In this document: piece by piece, positions 1 through 7,960 of the stretch
Layout of the letters: each line of letters begins with the position of its first letter
Position numbering within the stretch: the stretch's first letter is position 1
NCBI RefSeq assembly: GCF_000014965.1
Contig: NC_008554.1
Location: 248,001-312,000, forward strand
Source of the DNA: Syntrophobacter fumaroxidans MPOB
GTDB lineage: Bacteria > Desulfobacterota > Syntrophobacteria > Syntrophobacterales > Syntrophobacteraceae
Length of the DNA: 64,000 nt
Direction: 5' to 3'
Notes under the pieces: generated by a model
What the model was told of the DNA's origin: nothing
The model's input: only the letters and a program-made list of their open reading frames with translations
The model's database searches: none
Translations under genes and position numbers: made by a program

Positions 1-1080
1 AATCGCTCCGTGTTGCGGCTGATCAATCGTTTCGGGTCTCCGCGGGCGGTGCTCGACGCGGAGCCGAAGGAGCTCGCAACGGTGGAGGGGCTGCGGGGAA
101 AGGCGATTTCAGCCCTGCAAAGGAAGGAGTTTCTTCGCCATCCGGAAACCGAATGGGAGACGCTACAACGGAAAGGCGTCAAGCTTCTGGCTCTGAACGA
201 TCCGGAGTACCCGTCCAATCTTTCGGCCATTCCCGATCCGCCTGCCGTGTTGTTCGTGCGGGGGGAGCTCCAACCGAGGGACCTGGTTGCGGTTGCCGTG
301 GTGGGTTCGAGGGCGGCATCCCCCATGGGAATGATCTTCACGGAGAAACTGAGCGGTGAGCTTGCCCTCAATGGCGTGACGATTGTGAGCGGGTTCGCCG
401 TCGGCATCGACAGCGCGGCCCATCGCGGGGCGATCAAGGCCGGGGGCCGCACCATCGCCGTGTTGGGGTGCGGGCTCGACATCGATTATCCATACGGGCA
501 GGGCGGCCTGCGGGACGAGATTGCGGCGTCCGGGGCGCTCGTCACCGAATTCCCGCTGGGGACTCCTCCGGTCGCCGGGCACTTTCCCCAGCGAAATCGG
601 ATCATCAGCGGCCTGTCACTGGGAGTGGTGGTCGTCGAAGCGGCGCATCGGAGCGGATCGCTCATCACGGCGAGGCTGGCCCTGGAGCAGGGAAGAGAGG
701 TTTTTGCGGTTCCGGGAATGGCCCATCATTATCGGAGTGTCGGACCTCACCGGCTGCTCAGAGAGGGAGCGAAGCTGGTGGAAGGCGCCGAAGACGTATT
801 GGAGGAGTTGCGCCCGTTGATTCGACGGAGCGCTGCACCGCCCGGCGAGCCCGATGAACGGGAAACGCCGGTATCCGGGTTGGAGCCGGACGAGCTTCAG
901 GCTCTTCGGGAGCTGGACGGGAATCCGAGGCATATCGACGAGATTGCCCGTTCGACGCAATGGCCGGTCGGAAAAGTCATGGCCGTGTTGTCGAATCTTG
1001 AGCTCAAAGGGGTTGCGCGGCAACTGCCCGGGAAATATTTTGTTCATACTTGGAAACAGACTTGCCGAAAGAGTAAGTGA
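1..1080 (+). CDS. dprA: DNA processing protein DprA (5' end outside window)
   Basis: DprA/Smf protects incoming single-stranded DNA and loads RecA during natural transformation; it acts in the cytoplasm. The frame is open from base 1, and the first visible residues already lie in the N-terminal helix-hairpin-helix region (RFGSPRAVL), so the true start is upstream; the GTG at 10 is only the first in-frame start codon. The Rossmann-like core follows: VVGSRAASPMG, then SGFAVGIDSAAHRGA, then GHFPQRNRIISGLS and an EAAHRSGSLITA stretch, all typical of the family. The last ~70 residues form the winged-helix tail seen in many DprA proteins. The stop lies 11 bases before topA, a common dprA-topA arrangement. 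Family assignment is secure. Confidence 0.95.
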   Translation, partial: NRSVLRLINRFGSPRAVLDAEPKELATVEGLRGKAISALQRKEFLRHPETEWETLQRKGVKLLALNDPEYPSNLSAIPDPPAVLFVRGELQPRDLVAVAVVGSRAASPMGMIFTEKLSGELALNGVTIVSGFAVGIDSAAHRGAIKAGGRTIAVLGCGLDIDYPYGQGGLRDEIAASGALVTEFPLGTPPVAGHFPQRNRIISGLSLGVVVVEAAHRSGSLITARLALEQGREVFAVPGMAHHYRSVGPHRLLREGAKLVEGAEDVLEELRPLIRRSAAPPGEPDERETPVSGLEPDELQALRELDGNPRHIDEIARSTQWPVGKVMAVLSNLELKGVARQLPGKYFVHTWKQTCRKSK

Positions 1081-1091
1081 GGATAGGTTGA

Positions 1092-3395
1092 ATGTCTAAG
1101 TCATTATTGATTGTCGAATCCCCGACAAAAGCGAAGACACTTGGGAGATACCTTGGAAAAGATTTCATTGTAAAAGCCTCTGTGGGGCATGTGAAGGATC
1201 TTCCCAAGAACAGGCTCGGAATCAATCTGGAAAAGGATTTCCAGCCGGAATACCAGGTAATACGCGGCAAGAAGAAGGTCATCAGCGAACTGCACGAGGC
1301 CGCCGCAAAGTCGGGAGCGATCTTTCTCGGTCCGGACCCCGACCGCGAGGGTGAGGCCATTGCGTGGCATATCGCGGAAGAAATCGGTGCCACGGACAAG
1401 CCCGTATACCGGGTGCTTTTCTACGAGCTGACCCGGAAAGCGATACAGGAAGCTCTTGCCAAGCCCGACAGGCTGAACCGGGAGCTCTACGAAGCCCAGC
1501 AGGCCAGGCGCATTCTGGACCGCCTGGTAGGATATATGATTTCCCCGATCCTGTGGCAGAAAGTGAAGCGAGGGTTGAGCGCCGGGAGGGTGCAGTCGGT
1601 GGCCCTTCGGTTGATCTGCGCGCGGGAAAAGGAGATCCGGGATTTCGATTCCAGGGAGTACTGGACCATAACCGCTTTGCTGGGGACGCAGGCATCGGCC
1701 GATGCGCCCGCGAAGAGCGCGTCCCGGCGGTTCAAGGCGGAGCTGTTCCGTTGCGGGAAGAAGAAATGCACGATTTCCACGGGAGAGGAAGCCCGCGAGC
1801 TGGTAGACCGGCTGCGGCCGCTCGACTATCGGGTGAGCAAGGTCGAACGCAGGAAGAAGAAACGCCATCCGGCGCCTCCCTTCATCACCAGCACGCTGCA
1901 GCAGGAGGCGGCCAGGAAGCTGCATTTCTCTGCCAGGCAGACCATGAATGTGGCCCAGCGGCTCTACGAGGGGCTCGAACTGGGAAAGGAAGGGGCCGTC
2001 GGCCTGATCACGTACATGCGTACCGACTCGACACGGCTGTCCGCGGATGCCGTTCAGGCGGTCCGGGACTACATCGCCGGACATTGGGACAAGGCCTATC
2101 TGCCGGCCAAGCCCGCCGCGTACAAGAGCAAAGCGGGCGCCCAGGGAGCGCACGAGGCGATCCGGCCCACGGACGTGAATCGGACCCCGGAAACCGTTGC
2201 GGGCTTTCTGACAAAAGAGCAGCTCAAGCTCTATACGCTCATCTGGAAACGTTTCACGGCATGCCAGATGGCGCCTGCCGTTCTCGACCAGACCTCGGTG
2301 GATATCGCGGCCGGGGACTACGTCTTGCGTGCGTCCGGCTCGATCGTCGAGTTTCCGGGTTTCATGACGCTGTATGTCGAGGGTCGGGAGAACGGGGATG
2401 AGGATTCGGAGACCGAGGGGCTGCTGCCCGAGCTGAAGGAAGGGGAGGTCCTGAGGCTGGAAGACCTGAAGGCAGATCAGCATTTCACCCAGCCTCCGCC
2501 GCGGTATACCGAAGCCTCCCTGATCAAGGAGCTCGAAGATCTCGGCATCGGGCGGCCCAGCACTTATGCCACGATCCTTTCGACGATCCTGGATCGGGAA
2601 TATGCCGTGGTCCGTAAGAAGAGCCTCTTCCCCAGCGAATTGGGATGGCTGATCGACGGCCTGATGGTGGAAAACTTCCCCAGCGTGGTGGACGTCGATT
2701 TTACCGCCAAAATGGAAAAAAGCCTGGACGAAATCGAACAGGGGCAGCACCCTTATCGCAACCTTTTGGCGGAATTTTACGAGCAGTTTTCGAAGACGCT
2801 CGAATCCGCGCGGACCAACATGGTGAACCTCAAGGCGGTCGGACGCCGGACCGATCTCCAGTGCCCGCAGTGCGGCCTGCCGCTGCACATCCGGTGGAGT
2901 CGCAACGGGCCGTTCCTGGCCTGCAGCGGCTATCCGGACTGCCGGTTCTCGTCGGACTACAGGCGGGATGAAAAGGGAAACATCGAGCCGGTGGCCGAGG
3001 AATCCACCGGCGAGACGTGTGAGAAGTGCGGGCGACCGATGATCCTGAAGAAGGGGCGTTTCGGGAACTTCCTGGCTTGCAGCGGCTATCCGGCGTGCAA
3101 GAACACCAAGGCGCCCGGTACGGGAATCCCGTGTCCGCGCGAAGGATGTTCGGGGGAGTTGGTGGAACGGGTCAGCAGAGGCGGCCGGCATTTCTTCGGC
3201 TGCAGCAGATATCCGGAATGCAAGACGGCCTTTTCGGGGCGGCCGGTCCCGGGGAAATGCCCTTCATGCGGCACCGGGCCGTTGATTGAAAAGGGGGGCA
3301 AGGGAGGGAGTGTGAAGCGGGTCTGCGTCAATCCGTCCTGCAAGTATGTGGAAACCGTTCCCGCCGCGGCGGACCGGAAGGCCGCAAAGGATTGA
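1092..3395 (+). CDS. topA: DNA topoisomerase I (type IA)
   Basis: Relaxes negatively supercoiled DNA by transient single-strand cleavage. The 767-residue protein opens with a Toprim domain (E9; DPDREGE at 82-88). The core contains SAGRVQSVALR, HEAIRPTD, GIGRPSTYATI and the active-site tyrosine in TYMRTDS at about residue 308. The C-terminus, from about residue 590, carries four Cys4 zinc-finger modules (CPQC..CSGYPDC, CEKC..CSGYPAC, CPREGC..CSRYPEC, CPSC..CVNPSC). Length and domain order match normal bacterial TopA. It starts 11 bases after dprA, and its stop is within 5 bases of the next start, so it probably belongs to one transcript with dprA and the peptidase. Confidence 0.97.
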   Translation: MSKSLLIVESPTKAKTLGRYLGKDFIVKASVGHVKDLPKNRLGINLEKDFQPEYQVIRGKKKVISELHEAAAKSGAIFLGPDPDREGEAIAWHIAEEIGATDKPVYRVLFYELTRKAIQEALAKPDRLNRELYEAQQARRILDRLVGYMISPILWQKVKRGLSAGRVQSVALRLICAREKEIRDFDSREYWTITALLGTQASADAPAKSASRRFKAELFRCGKKKCTISTGEEARELVDRLRPLDYRVSKVERRKKKRHPAPPFITSTLQQEAARKLHFSARQTMNVAQRLYEGLELGKEGAVGLITYMRTDSTRLSADAVQAVRDYIAGHWDKAYLPAKPAAYKSKAGAQGAHEAIRPTDVNRTPETVAGFLTKEQLKLYTLIWKRFTACQMAPAVLDQTSVDIAAGDYVLRASGSIVEFPGFMTLYVEGRENGDEDSETEGLLPELKEGEVLRLEDLKADQHFTQPPPRYTEASLIKELEDLGIGRPSTYATILSTILDREYAVVRKKSLFPSELGWLIDGLMVENFPSVVDVDFTAKMEKSLDEIEQGQHPYRNLLAEFYEQFSKTLESARTNMVNLKAVGRRTDLQCPQCGLPLHIRWSRNGPFLACSGYPDCRFSSDYRRDEKGNIEPVAEESTGETCEKCGRPMILKKGRFGNFLACSGYPACKNTKAPGTGIPCPREGCSGELVERVSRGGRHFFGCSRYPECKTAFSGRPVPGKCPSCGTGPLIEKGGKGGSVKRVCVNPSCKYVETVPAAADRKAAKD

Positions 3396-3397
3396 CG

Positions 3398-4189
3398 ATG
3401 CCCGTTGTCCTTCCGATGACCATTCAACAGGTGCTGGTGTTTGTCGTCGGGTGTTGCCTGGGGAGCTTCTTCAACGTGGTGATCCACCGCCTCCCGGCCG
3501 GCGAATCCCTCGTGCACCCCGGATCGCGCTGTCCGGGCTGCCGTCGGGAAATTGCGTTCTACGACAACATCCCGCTGTTGAGTTATGTGTTGTTGCGGGG
3601 GAAGTGCCGGCACTGCGGCAAGCCGATCGGCTTGCGCTACCCGTTCGTGGAAGCCTTGACCGGTTTGTTCGCGGTGTTGCTGTTCCGACGGTACGGCTGG
3701 CACGCGCAGTTCGGAATCGAGTTCTTCTTCATCTCGCTGTTGATCGTCATCACGTACATCGATCTGGACACGTTCAAGATTTTTGACTTGTTCTCCCTGG
3801 GAGGATTGGTCGCCGGATTCGGCTTCTCGTTCATTTCGATCCAGGTCACGTGGGAGGAGTCGCTCGTCGGCATCATTCTCGGCGGGGGGCTGTTCTTTCT
3901 CATCGAGAAGGGATATCAGTGGATACGGCACGACGAGGGACTGGGCCGGGGTGACGTCTACCTGCTGGCCATGATCGGCGCTTACGTCGGCTGGGCCGGG
4001 GTGGTGTTCACCATCCTGGTGGCTTCGGTGATCGGGGCCGCGGTCGGCATGATCGCCATGCGCCGCGCCAATGAGGGGCTCAAGACGGCCATTCCGTTCG
4101 GACCTTTTCTCTCGCTCGGAGCGATCGGCTACATATTTTTCGGCCACAGCTTTTACGCCTGGTATCTGGGAGACCTTCTCGGAATTTAG
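3398..4189 (+). CDS. pilD: Type IV prepilin peptidase / N-methyltransferase
   Basis: An integral membrane aspartic peptidase that removes the leader of type IV prepilins and type II secretion pseudopilins and methylates the new N-terminus. The N-terminal part has the cytoplasmic domain with paired CxxC motifs (about C45/C48 and C70/C73), the family hallmark of bifunctional enzymes. The two catalytic aspartates are visible in TYIDLDTFKI (about 122-124) and in the GxGD-type motif GLGRGD (about 186). Several hydrophobic segments fill the remainder. I chose the ATG at 3398 because AAAGG lies 7 bases upstream; a TTG at 3392 overlapping the topA stop is also open. No pilin or secretion genes lie nearby, so its substrates are encoded elsewhere. 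Confidence 0.94.
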   Translation: MPVVLPMTIQQVLVFVVGCCLGSFFNVVIHRLPAGESLVHPGSRCPGCRREIAFYDNIPLLSYVLLRGKCRHCGKPIGLRYPFVEALTGLFAVLLFRRYGWHAQFGIEFFFISLLIVITYIDLDTFKIFDLFSLGGLVAGFGFSFISIQVTWEESLVGIILGGGLFFLIEKGYQWIRHDEGLGRGDVYLLAMIGAYVGWAGVVFTILVASVIGAAVGMIAMRRANEGLKTAIPFGPFLSLGAIGYIFFGHSFYAWYLGDLLGI

Positions 4190-4204
4190 AGGAAATTGCC
4201 GGGA

Positions 4205-4969
4205 ATGACTCGAAAACGCTTCTTTGTGGAAAGGGCCGTTCCCGGCGAAGGAACGATTGATCTCGGCGTTGACGCCGCGCACCATATCGAACATGTGCTC
4301 CGTCTCAGAGCCGGAGAAGAAGTGGAGCTGATCGACGGGGTTGGTGGCGGCTGGCTGGGCGCAATCGTGGAAGCGGGAACGGGAACGGTGCGGGTGAGGA
4401 TTACCGGCAGGCTCGGTCCGCCCGCCGAATCTTCGCTCAATCTTTCACTGGCGTTGGCTTTTTCCCGTGCCGACCGGATGGACCTGGTTCTGAGGCAGGC
4501 TACGGAAATCGGTGTGAACCGGTTCATCGCTTTCAGATCGCGGAGAAGCCAGTACGCTCTGACGGGCAGGGCGGCGGGAAAGAGGCTGGAACGCTGGCAG
4601 AGGATCGCGCGCGAGGCGGTCTGCCAGTGCGGTAGACTGAACGTGCCCGAGATGGTCATTCTCTCGGACGTTCGGGAATTGCTCGCGAAGATCGAACAGA
4701 GGGAGCGTTCCGGAAACCTGCTGCGGATTCTCGCCTTCGAGAGAGGGAACGGCAAGGGCATCGTGGATTTGCATCGCGCATTTCCGCAGTGCACGGAGGT
4801 GATGGTTGCGGTCGGGCCGGAAGGGGGATGGAGCTCCGAAGAGGCGGAGCTGCTGACCCGCAATGGTTTTCATGCGGTCCATCTGGGGCCGAGGATTCTA
4901 CGTCTGGAGACGGCGGCGGCCATTGTGTTGTCGTCGGTCCAACTGTTGTGGGGCGATTTGGGTGCATGA
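4205..4969 (+). CDS. rsmE: 16S rRNA m3U1498 methyltransferase
   Basis: A SPOUT-class enzyme that methylates N3 of U1498 in the 16S rRNA decoding region using SAM. The protein begins MTRKRFFVE, typical of the N-terminal PUA-like domain, and has the knotted C-terminal domain with GPEGGWSSEE (about 203-212) followed by LGPRILRLETAA (about 227-238), the SAM-binding knot signature. At 254 residues it is normal length. The ATG at 4205 is preferred because GAGGA sits 11 bases before it; a TTG at 4196 is in frame but too close to that site. It lies 15 bases after the prepilin peptidase gene, probably co-transcribed. Confidence 0.95.
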   Translation: MTRKRFFVERAVPGEGTIDLGVDAAHHIEHVLRLRAGEEVELIDGVGGGWLGAIVEAGTGTVRVRITGRLGPPAESSLNLSLALAFSRADRMDLVLRQATEIGVNRFIAFRSRRSQYALTGRAAGKRLERWQRIAREAVCQCGRLNVPEMVILSDVRELLAKIEQRERSGNLLRILAFERGNGKGIVDLHRAFPQCTEVMVAVGPEGGWSSEEAELLTRNGFHAVHLGPRILRLETAAAIVLSSVQLLWGDLGA

Positions 4970-4990
4970 GCGCCAGGGAAGGAAAAGATC

Positions 4991-5632
4991 ATGAGATGCA
5001 GCAAATGTGGTTTCGTAAGCTTCGATCACCAGTCCGAATGCAAGGGCTGCGGCGCGAGCCTGGCTGCTGTGCGGGATGAGCTGGGTCTTCCGCACGTCAA
5101 ATCCGCGCTCCCCTTTACCCTCGGATCGTTGACCAAGGAGATCGATACGAAACAGACCGAGGTGAAGGGGCTTGTTTTGGACGAACCCTATGACTCGACA
5201 CTCCCGGACATCGAGTTCGACGATGAATACCAGGGAGGTTCCAAGCCGAGCGCGGAACAGGCTCCGGCGCCTCCATCCGGGGGCGCGGCGCGGGTTTCCA
5301 TGGAGGATCTGATCTCCCGCTCCGATGCGGGTGCGGATAAGGAAGACAGTTTCTCGCTCGATCTGGACTTCCTCCAGACCGAGGAGCCGACGTCCCGGGC
5401 GCAGGCCCCGGCCGCCAGTGCTGTGGATGCGGGCGCGGGGAAAGGGAATGTCGGCCGGTATATGCCGCAGGCGGCCCCGAGCCCGGCTGCCCCCGCGAAG
5501 CCTTCGGGGACGGCCGACGATAGCCTGGTGATCGAGCTCTCCGACAGCGATCTTGAAAACATTCTCGAAGACCTGAAAGATGTGCCGCCCGACCCGCCGC
5601 ATCCCGGCAAGGGCAGGGCAAAAATTTCTTGA
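4991..5632 (+). CDS. Acidic zinc-ribbon protein, unknown function
   Basis: I do not recognise a functional family. The 213-residue protein begins with a compact zinc ribbon (MRCSKCGFVSFDHQSECKGCGAS, CxxC and CxxC spaced 10 residues). The rest has no hydrophobic segment and looks disordered: it is rich in Asp, Glu, Ser, Pro and Ala, with repeated acidic patches such as DSTLPDIEFDDEY and LVIELSDSDLENILEDL. Such proteins are usually cytoplasmic adaptors or regulators, but that is inference. It follows rsmE by 21 bases with GGGAAGGAAAAG upstream of the ATG, and its last codons overlap the tRNA-Phe promoter, so it closes the dprA-topA gene block. Confidence 0.75.
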   Translation: MRCSKCGFVSFDHQSECKGCGASLAAVRDELGLPHVKSALPFTLGSLTKEIDTKQTEVKGLVLDEPYDSTLPDIEFDDEYQGGSKPSAEQAPAPPSGGAARVSMEDLISRSDAGADKEDSFSLDLDFLQTEEPTSRAQAPAASAVDAGAGKGNVGRYMPQAAPSPAAPAKPSGTADDSLVIELSDSDLENILEDLKDVPPDPPHPGKGRAKIS

Positions 5633-5657
5633 CACGGAATCGACATTTGGTTAACAT
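5629..5657 (+). promoter_or_regulatory. sigma-70 promoter for tRNA-Phe
   Basis: TTGACA at 5629-5634 and TAACAT at 5652-5657 are separated by 17 bases, a near-consensus promoter. The -35 box overlaps the stop codon of the upstream gene. The predicted start is 5-6 bases before the mature tRNA. Confidence 0.8.
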
Positions 5658-5669
5658 CCGCGCGTTTGG

Positions 5670-5745
5670 GGCGAGGTAGCTCAGTCGGTAGAGCAGTGGA
5701 CTGAAAATCCTCGTGTCCTCAGTTCGATTCTGAGCCTCGCCACCA
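5670..5745 (+). tRNA. tRNA-Phe (anticodon GAA)
   Basis: A complete cloverleaf can be drawn: acceptor GGCGAGG with CCTCGCC, D stem GCTC/GAGC, anticodon loop CTGAAAA giving GAA, variable loop GTGTC, T arm CTCAG-TTCGATT-CTGAG, and an encoded CCA at 5743-5745. The anticodon stem is GTGGA against TCCTC, which leaves a T28-T42 mismatch. The rest closely resembles bacterial tRNA-Phe. Confidence 0.97.
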
Positions 5746-5794
5746 GACAAAAAAATAGTTTCAGAGGCTTACAGAGTCCTCAAACTAAACGATC

Positions 5795-5826
5795 AAGCCC
5801 GCCAAAAGCGGGCTTTCGTTTTTTCC
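5795..5826 (+). terminator. Rho-independent terminator of tRNA-Phe
   Basis: An 8-bp stem (AAGCCCGC at 5795-5802, GCGGGCTT at 5808-5815) with loop CAAAA is followed by TCGTTTTTT. A related copy with similar upstream flank occurs at 17535-17593. Confidence 0.9.
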
Positions 5827-6177
5827 GCGCCCGAGGGGCGGTTGCGGCTAAAATCCGATCAGCGTTTTTTCCTCACATCACGGATTCTATTGTTCCATCC
5901 CCCTGCATAGGGGCTATGAGATGTTCATTTGAGATAAAACATGTCTCGGATTCGATTTCATTCCGCATCTGCGGCTGTAACCAGTGACACTTTCTTGCAC
6001 CGCCAAACAAATTTACTCTTACAGACAAGGAGGTACGACGCTATTTTTGAAGAATGAGCCATGGCCACCGGTCTCCACCATGCAAATCGAAGAAACCCCC
6101 AGCAGCCCGTCGGAAAGCCTCTCACAAAAGGTCTATCTAATTAAGATTAGGTAATCCAATAGGTTATGTTTTATGCC
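5827..6177. other. Gene-free stretch upstream of the toxin-antitoxin pair
   Basis: About 350 bases between the tRNA terminator and the first palindromic operator. I see no convincing reading frame, tRNA-like structure or promoter. Composition becomes visibly AT-richer towards its right end, in keeping with the following acquired genes. Confidence 0.5.
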
Positions 6178-6207
6178 TGTAAGAAAATGATGTTATTTTT
6201 TCTTACA
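6178..6207. promoter_or_regulatory. Palindromic operator 1 of the abiE operon
   Basis: A perfect 10-bp inverted repeat, TGTAAGAAAA (6178-6187) and TTTTCTTACA (6198-6207), with a 10-base spacer. Its core TGTAAGAAAA..TTTTCTTACA recurs at 6301-6336. AbiEi antitoxins are known to repress their own operon by binding two inverted repeats in the promoter, which fits this paired arrangement. The binding assignment is inferred. Confidence 0.7.
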
Positions 6208-6300
6208 TTATGAAGGGAACCCGCAGTGGTCTCTCGGAAGAGCACTCACAGGAGACTGTGTCTGAGCATTATTGAGCAGTTATGCGATCTTAGGTCTTGT

Positions 6301-6336
6301 TTTTGTAAGAAAATAATATTATTATTTCTTACAAAA
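6301..6336. promoter_or_regulatory. Palindromic operator 2 of the abiE operon
   Basis: A perfect 12-bp inverted repeat, TTTTGTAAGAAA (6301-6312) and TTTCTTACAAAA (6325-6336), around an AT-only centre. It shares TGTAAGAAAA and TTTCTTACA with the copy about 125 bases upstream. It ends 5 bases before the GGAGGT ribosome site of abiEi, so a bound protein would block the start region. Confidence 0.7.
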
Positions 6337-6352
6337 TGAATGGAGGTGCATC

Positions 6353-6949
6353 GTGGACAGCGTCGACTCCAAAATACGTAATAGGATAAGACGGTGTGGA
6401 AAAGGCTGCGTCGTGACCCCACGGGATTTTCTTGATTTGGGGAGCCGCAAAGCAGTCGATGTGGCTTTACACCGCTTAGTGAATGAGGGATCTCTGCGCA
6501 GATTGTCTCGTGGACTCTACGACAATCCACGAGTCGATCCCGATCTTGGCACACTTTCACCTACGATTGACTCGGTAGTAAATGCCCTGAAAGGCCGTGA
6601 CAAGATTCGTCTGCAACCATCCGGCGGTTATGCTGCAAATCTTTTGGGATTGTCCGAGCAGGTACCTACAAAGATCGTTTTCCTCACAGATGGGCCTAAA
6701 CGTCAAGTTCGGCTCGGTAAGCAGTTGATAATTCTCAAACAGACAACCCCTCGAACCATGGCGACTGCTGGCCGGGTTAGCGGATTAGTGATACAGGCGC
6801 TTCGTCAACTCGGTCAACGCCGAGTTGACGCTTCAGTTGTGAAACGATTGCGAGACCAGCTTTCTACCCAAGATAAAAAACAACTCCTTCGTGATCTTCG
6901 ATATGCACCGGCTTGGATCGCTGACAAAATGCGTTTGATTGCCCAATGA
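6353..6949 (+). CDS. abiEi: AbiEi-type antitoxin / transcriptional autorepressor (DUF6088-like)
   Basis: Antitoxin half of a type IV toxin-antitoxin system; family members carry an N-terminal winged helix that represses the operon and a C-terminal part needed to counter the toxin. Residues about 18-60 (TPRDFLDLGSRKAVDVALHR then GSLRRLSRGLYDNP) match the wHTH, and the following segment LQPSGGYAANLLGLSEQVPTK is typical of AbiEi-like proteins. The 198-residue length is normal for this subgroup. The GTG start at 6353 is set by GGAGGT 5 bases upstream. The toxin gene follows after 15 bases. Codon use and base composition are visibly less GC-rich than the flanking housekeeping genes, suggesting acquisition by transfer. 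Confidence 0.85.
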   Translation: MDSVDSKIRNRIRRCGKGCVVTPRDFLDLGSRKAVDVALHRLVNEGSLRRLSRGLYDNPRVDPDLGTLSPTIDSVVNALKGRDKIRLQPSGGYAANLLGLSEQVPTKIVFLTDGPKRQVRLGKQLIILKQTTPRTMATAGRVSGLVIQALRQLGQRRVDASVVKRLRDQLSTQDKKQLLRDLRYAPAWIADKMRLIAQ

Positions 6950-6964
6950 GAAGAGAATCGGATT

Positions 6965-7960
6965 ATGGAAAGATTCTACGGAATTTCGGCTGAGAAACAA
7001 CGAAAGTTCTGTGAAGAGGCAAAGAGTATAGTTGGCTATCCACCGATCACTATCGAAAAGGATTTTTGGGTTTGTTTCATCCTGCGGGAACTCTTTGGTC
7101 TGCAGAATTGGGGTCAGCATCTGGCATTCAAGGGGGGCACTTCTCTTTCCAAAGGATGGCAGCTAATTTCAAGGTTCTCCGAAGATGTTGATGTGGTCAT
7201 AAGACGGGGATTCCTTGGTTTTCCTGATGATCATCTCGGCAGTAAACGCCGGGAAAAACTCCGAAAGGAATGCGGTAGGCGCATACAGGAAGATTTGAAG
7301 CCGACGTTTGAATCTCGATTAAGAGAAGTGCTCCCTGATGATCTGGAATGGTCTCTCACATTGGAGGATGCAATTGGAGATCCTGATCGAAGCATGTTTT
7401 TTCAGTATCCGACTATTTTCAAAACCGAAATCAGTTACTTAAAACGCATTGTCAAAGTTGAACTGGGTGCTCGGTCTGAAACCGAACCGATTGAAGATCG
7501 CCCCATACAATCCTACTTAGCCGAGGCATTTCCTAATATTTTCGGGAACAGCACATTTTTTATCAGGACAGTTACTGCACGTCGGACATTTTGGGAAAAA
7601 GCGATGCTCTTGCATGAGGAGACCTTTCGACCCACAGACAAGCCAAGAAAGGGCAGACTGTCACGCCATTACTACGACCTGTGGTGCATGATAAACAAAA
7701 GCATTGGGAAAGAAGCTCTGGCCGATGTGGAACTATTTGATCGTGTTGCTCAGCACCGAAAAATTTTTTTTAGGCAGAGTTGGGTAAACTATGAAACCCT
7801 CAAAAAAGGGAGCCTGCGATTGGTGCCTCCGCCGGAGCAAATGGCTGAGTGGCGAAAGGATTATGAGGCAATGCGGGAGGACATGTTCTTTGATGATCCA
7901 CCTCCCTTTGACCAATTATTGGAAGTTATCCTAGCTTTTGAAGAGGAATTCAACCGATAA
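6965..7960 (+). CDS. abiEii: AbiEii-type nucleotidyltransferase toxin
   Basis: AbiEii/MNT-fold toxins transfer nucleotides to cellular targets (tRNA 3' ends in studied members) and act in phage abortive infection or plasmid stability. The protein has the signature EKDFWV (31-36), FKGGTSLSKGW (56-65) and SEDVDVVI (72-79) with the paired aspartates D74 and D76 that bind metal and nucleotide. Later family blocks are also present: RTFWEKAMLLHEE and SRHYYDLWCM. At 331 residues it is full length with no frameshift. It directly follows the antitoxin and shares its AT-rich composition. Which nucleotide and RNA it uses cannot be read from the sequence. Confidence 0.88.
   Translation: MERFYGISAEKQRKFCEEAKSIVGYPPITIEKDFWVCFILRELFGLQNWGQHLAFKGGTSLSKGWQLISRFSEDVDVVIRRGFLGFPDDHLGSKRREKLRKECGRRIQEDLKPTFESRLREVLPDDLEWSLTLEDAIGDPDRSMFFQYPTIFKTEISYLKRIVKVELGARSETEPIEDRPIQSYLAEAFPNIFGNSTFFIRTVTARRTFWEKAMLLHEETFRPTDKPRKGRLSRHYYDLWCMINKSIGKEALADVELFDRVAQHRKIFFRQSWVNYETLKKGSLRLVPPPEQMAEWRKDYEAMREDMFFDDPPPFDQLLEVILAFEEEFNR

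Noticed and set aside
1104-3191. A 695-codon frame on the minus strand inside topA
   Set aside because: Antisense to a clearly conserved gene; Arg/Pro/Leu-rich composition typical of GC-driven chance frames and no ribosome site.
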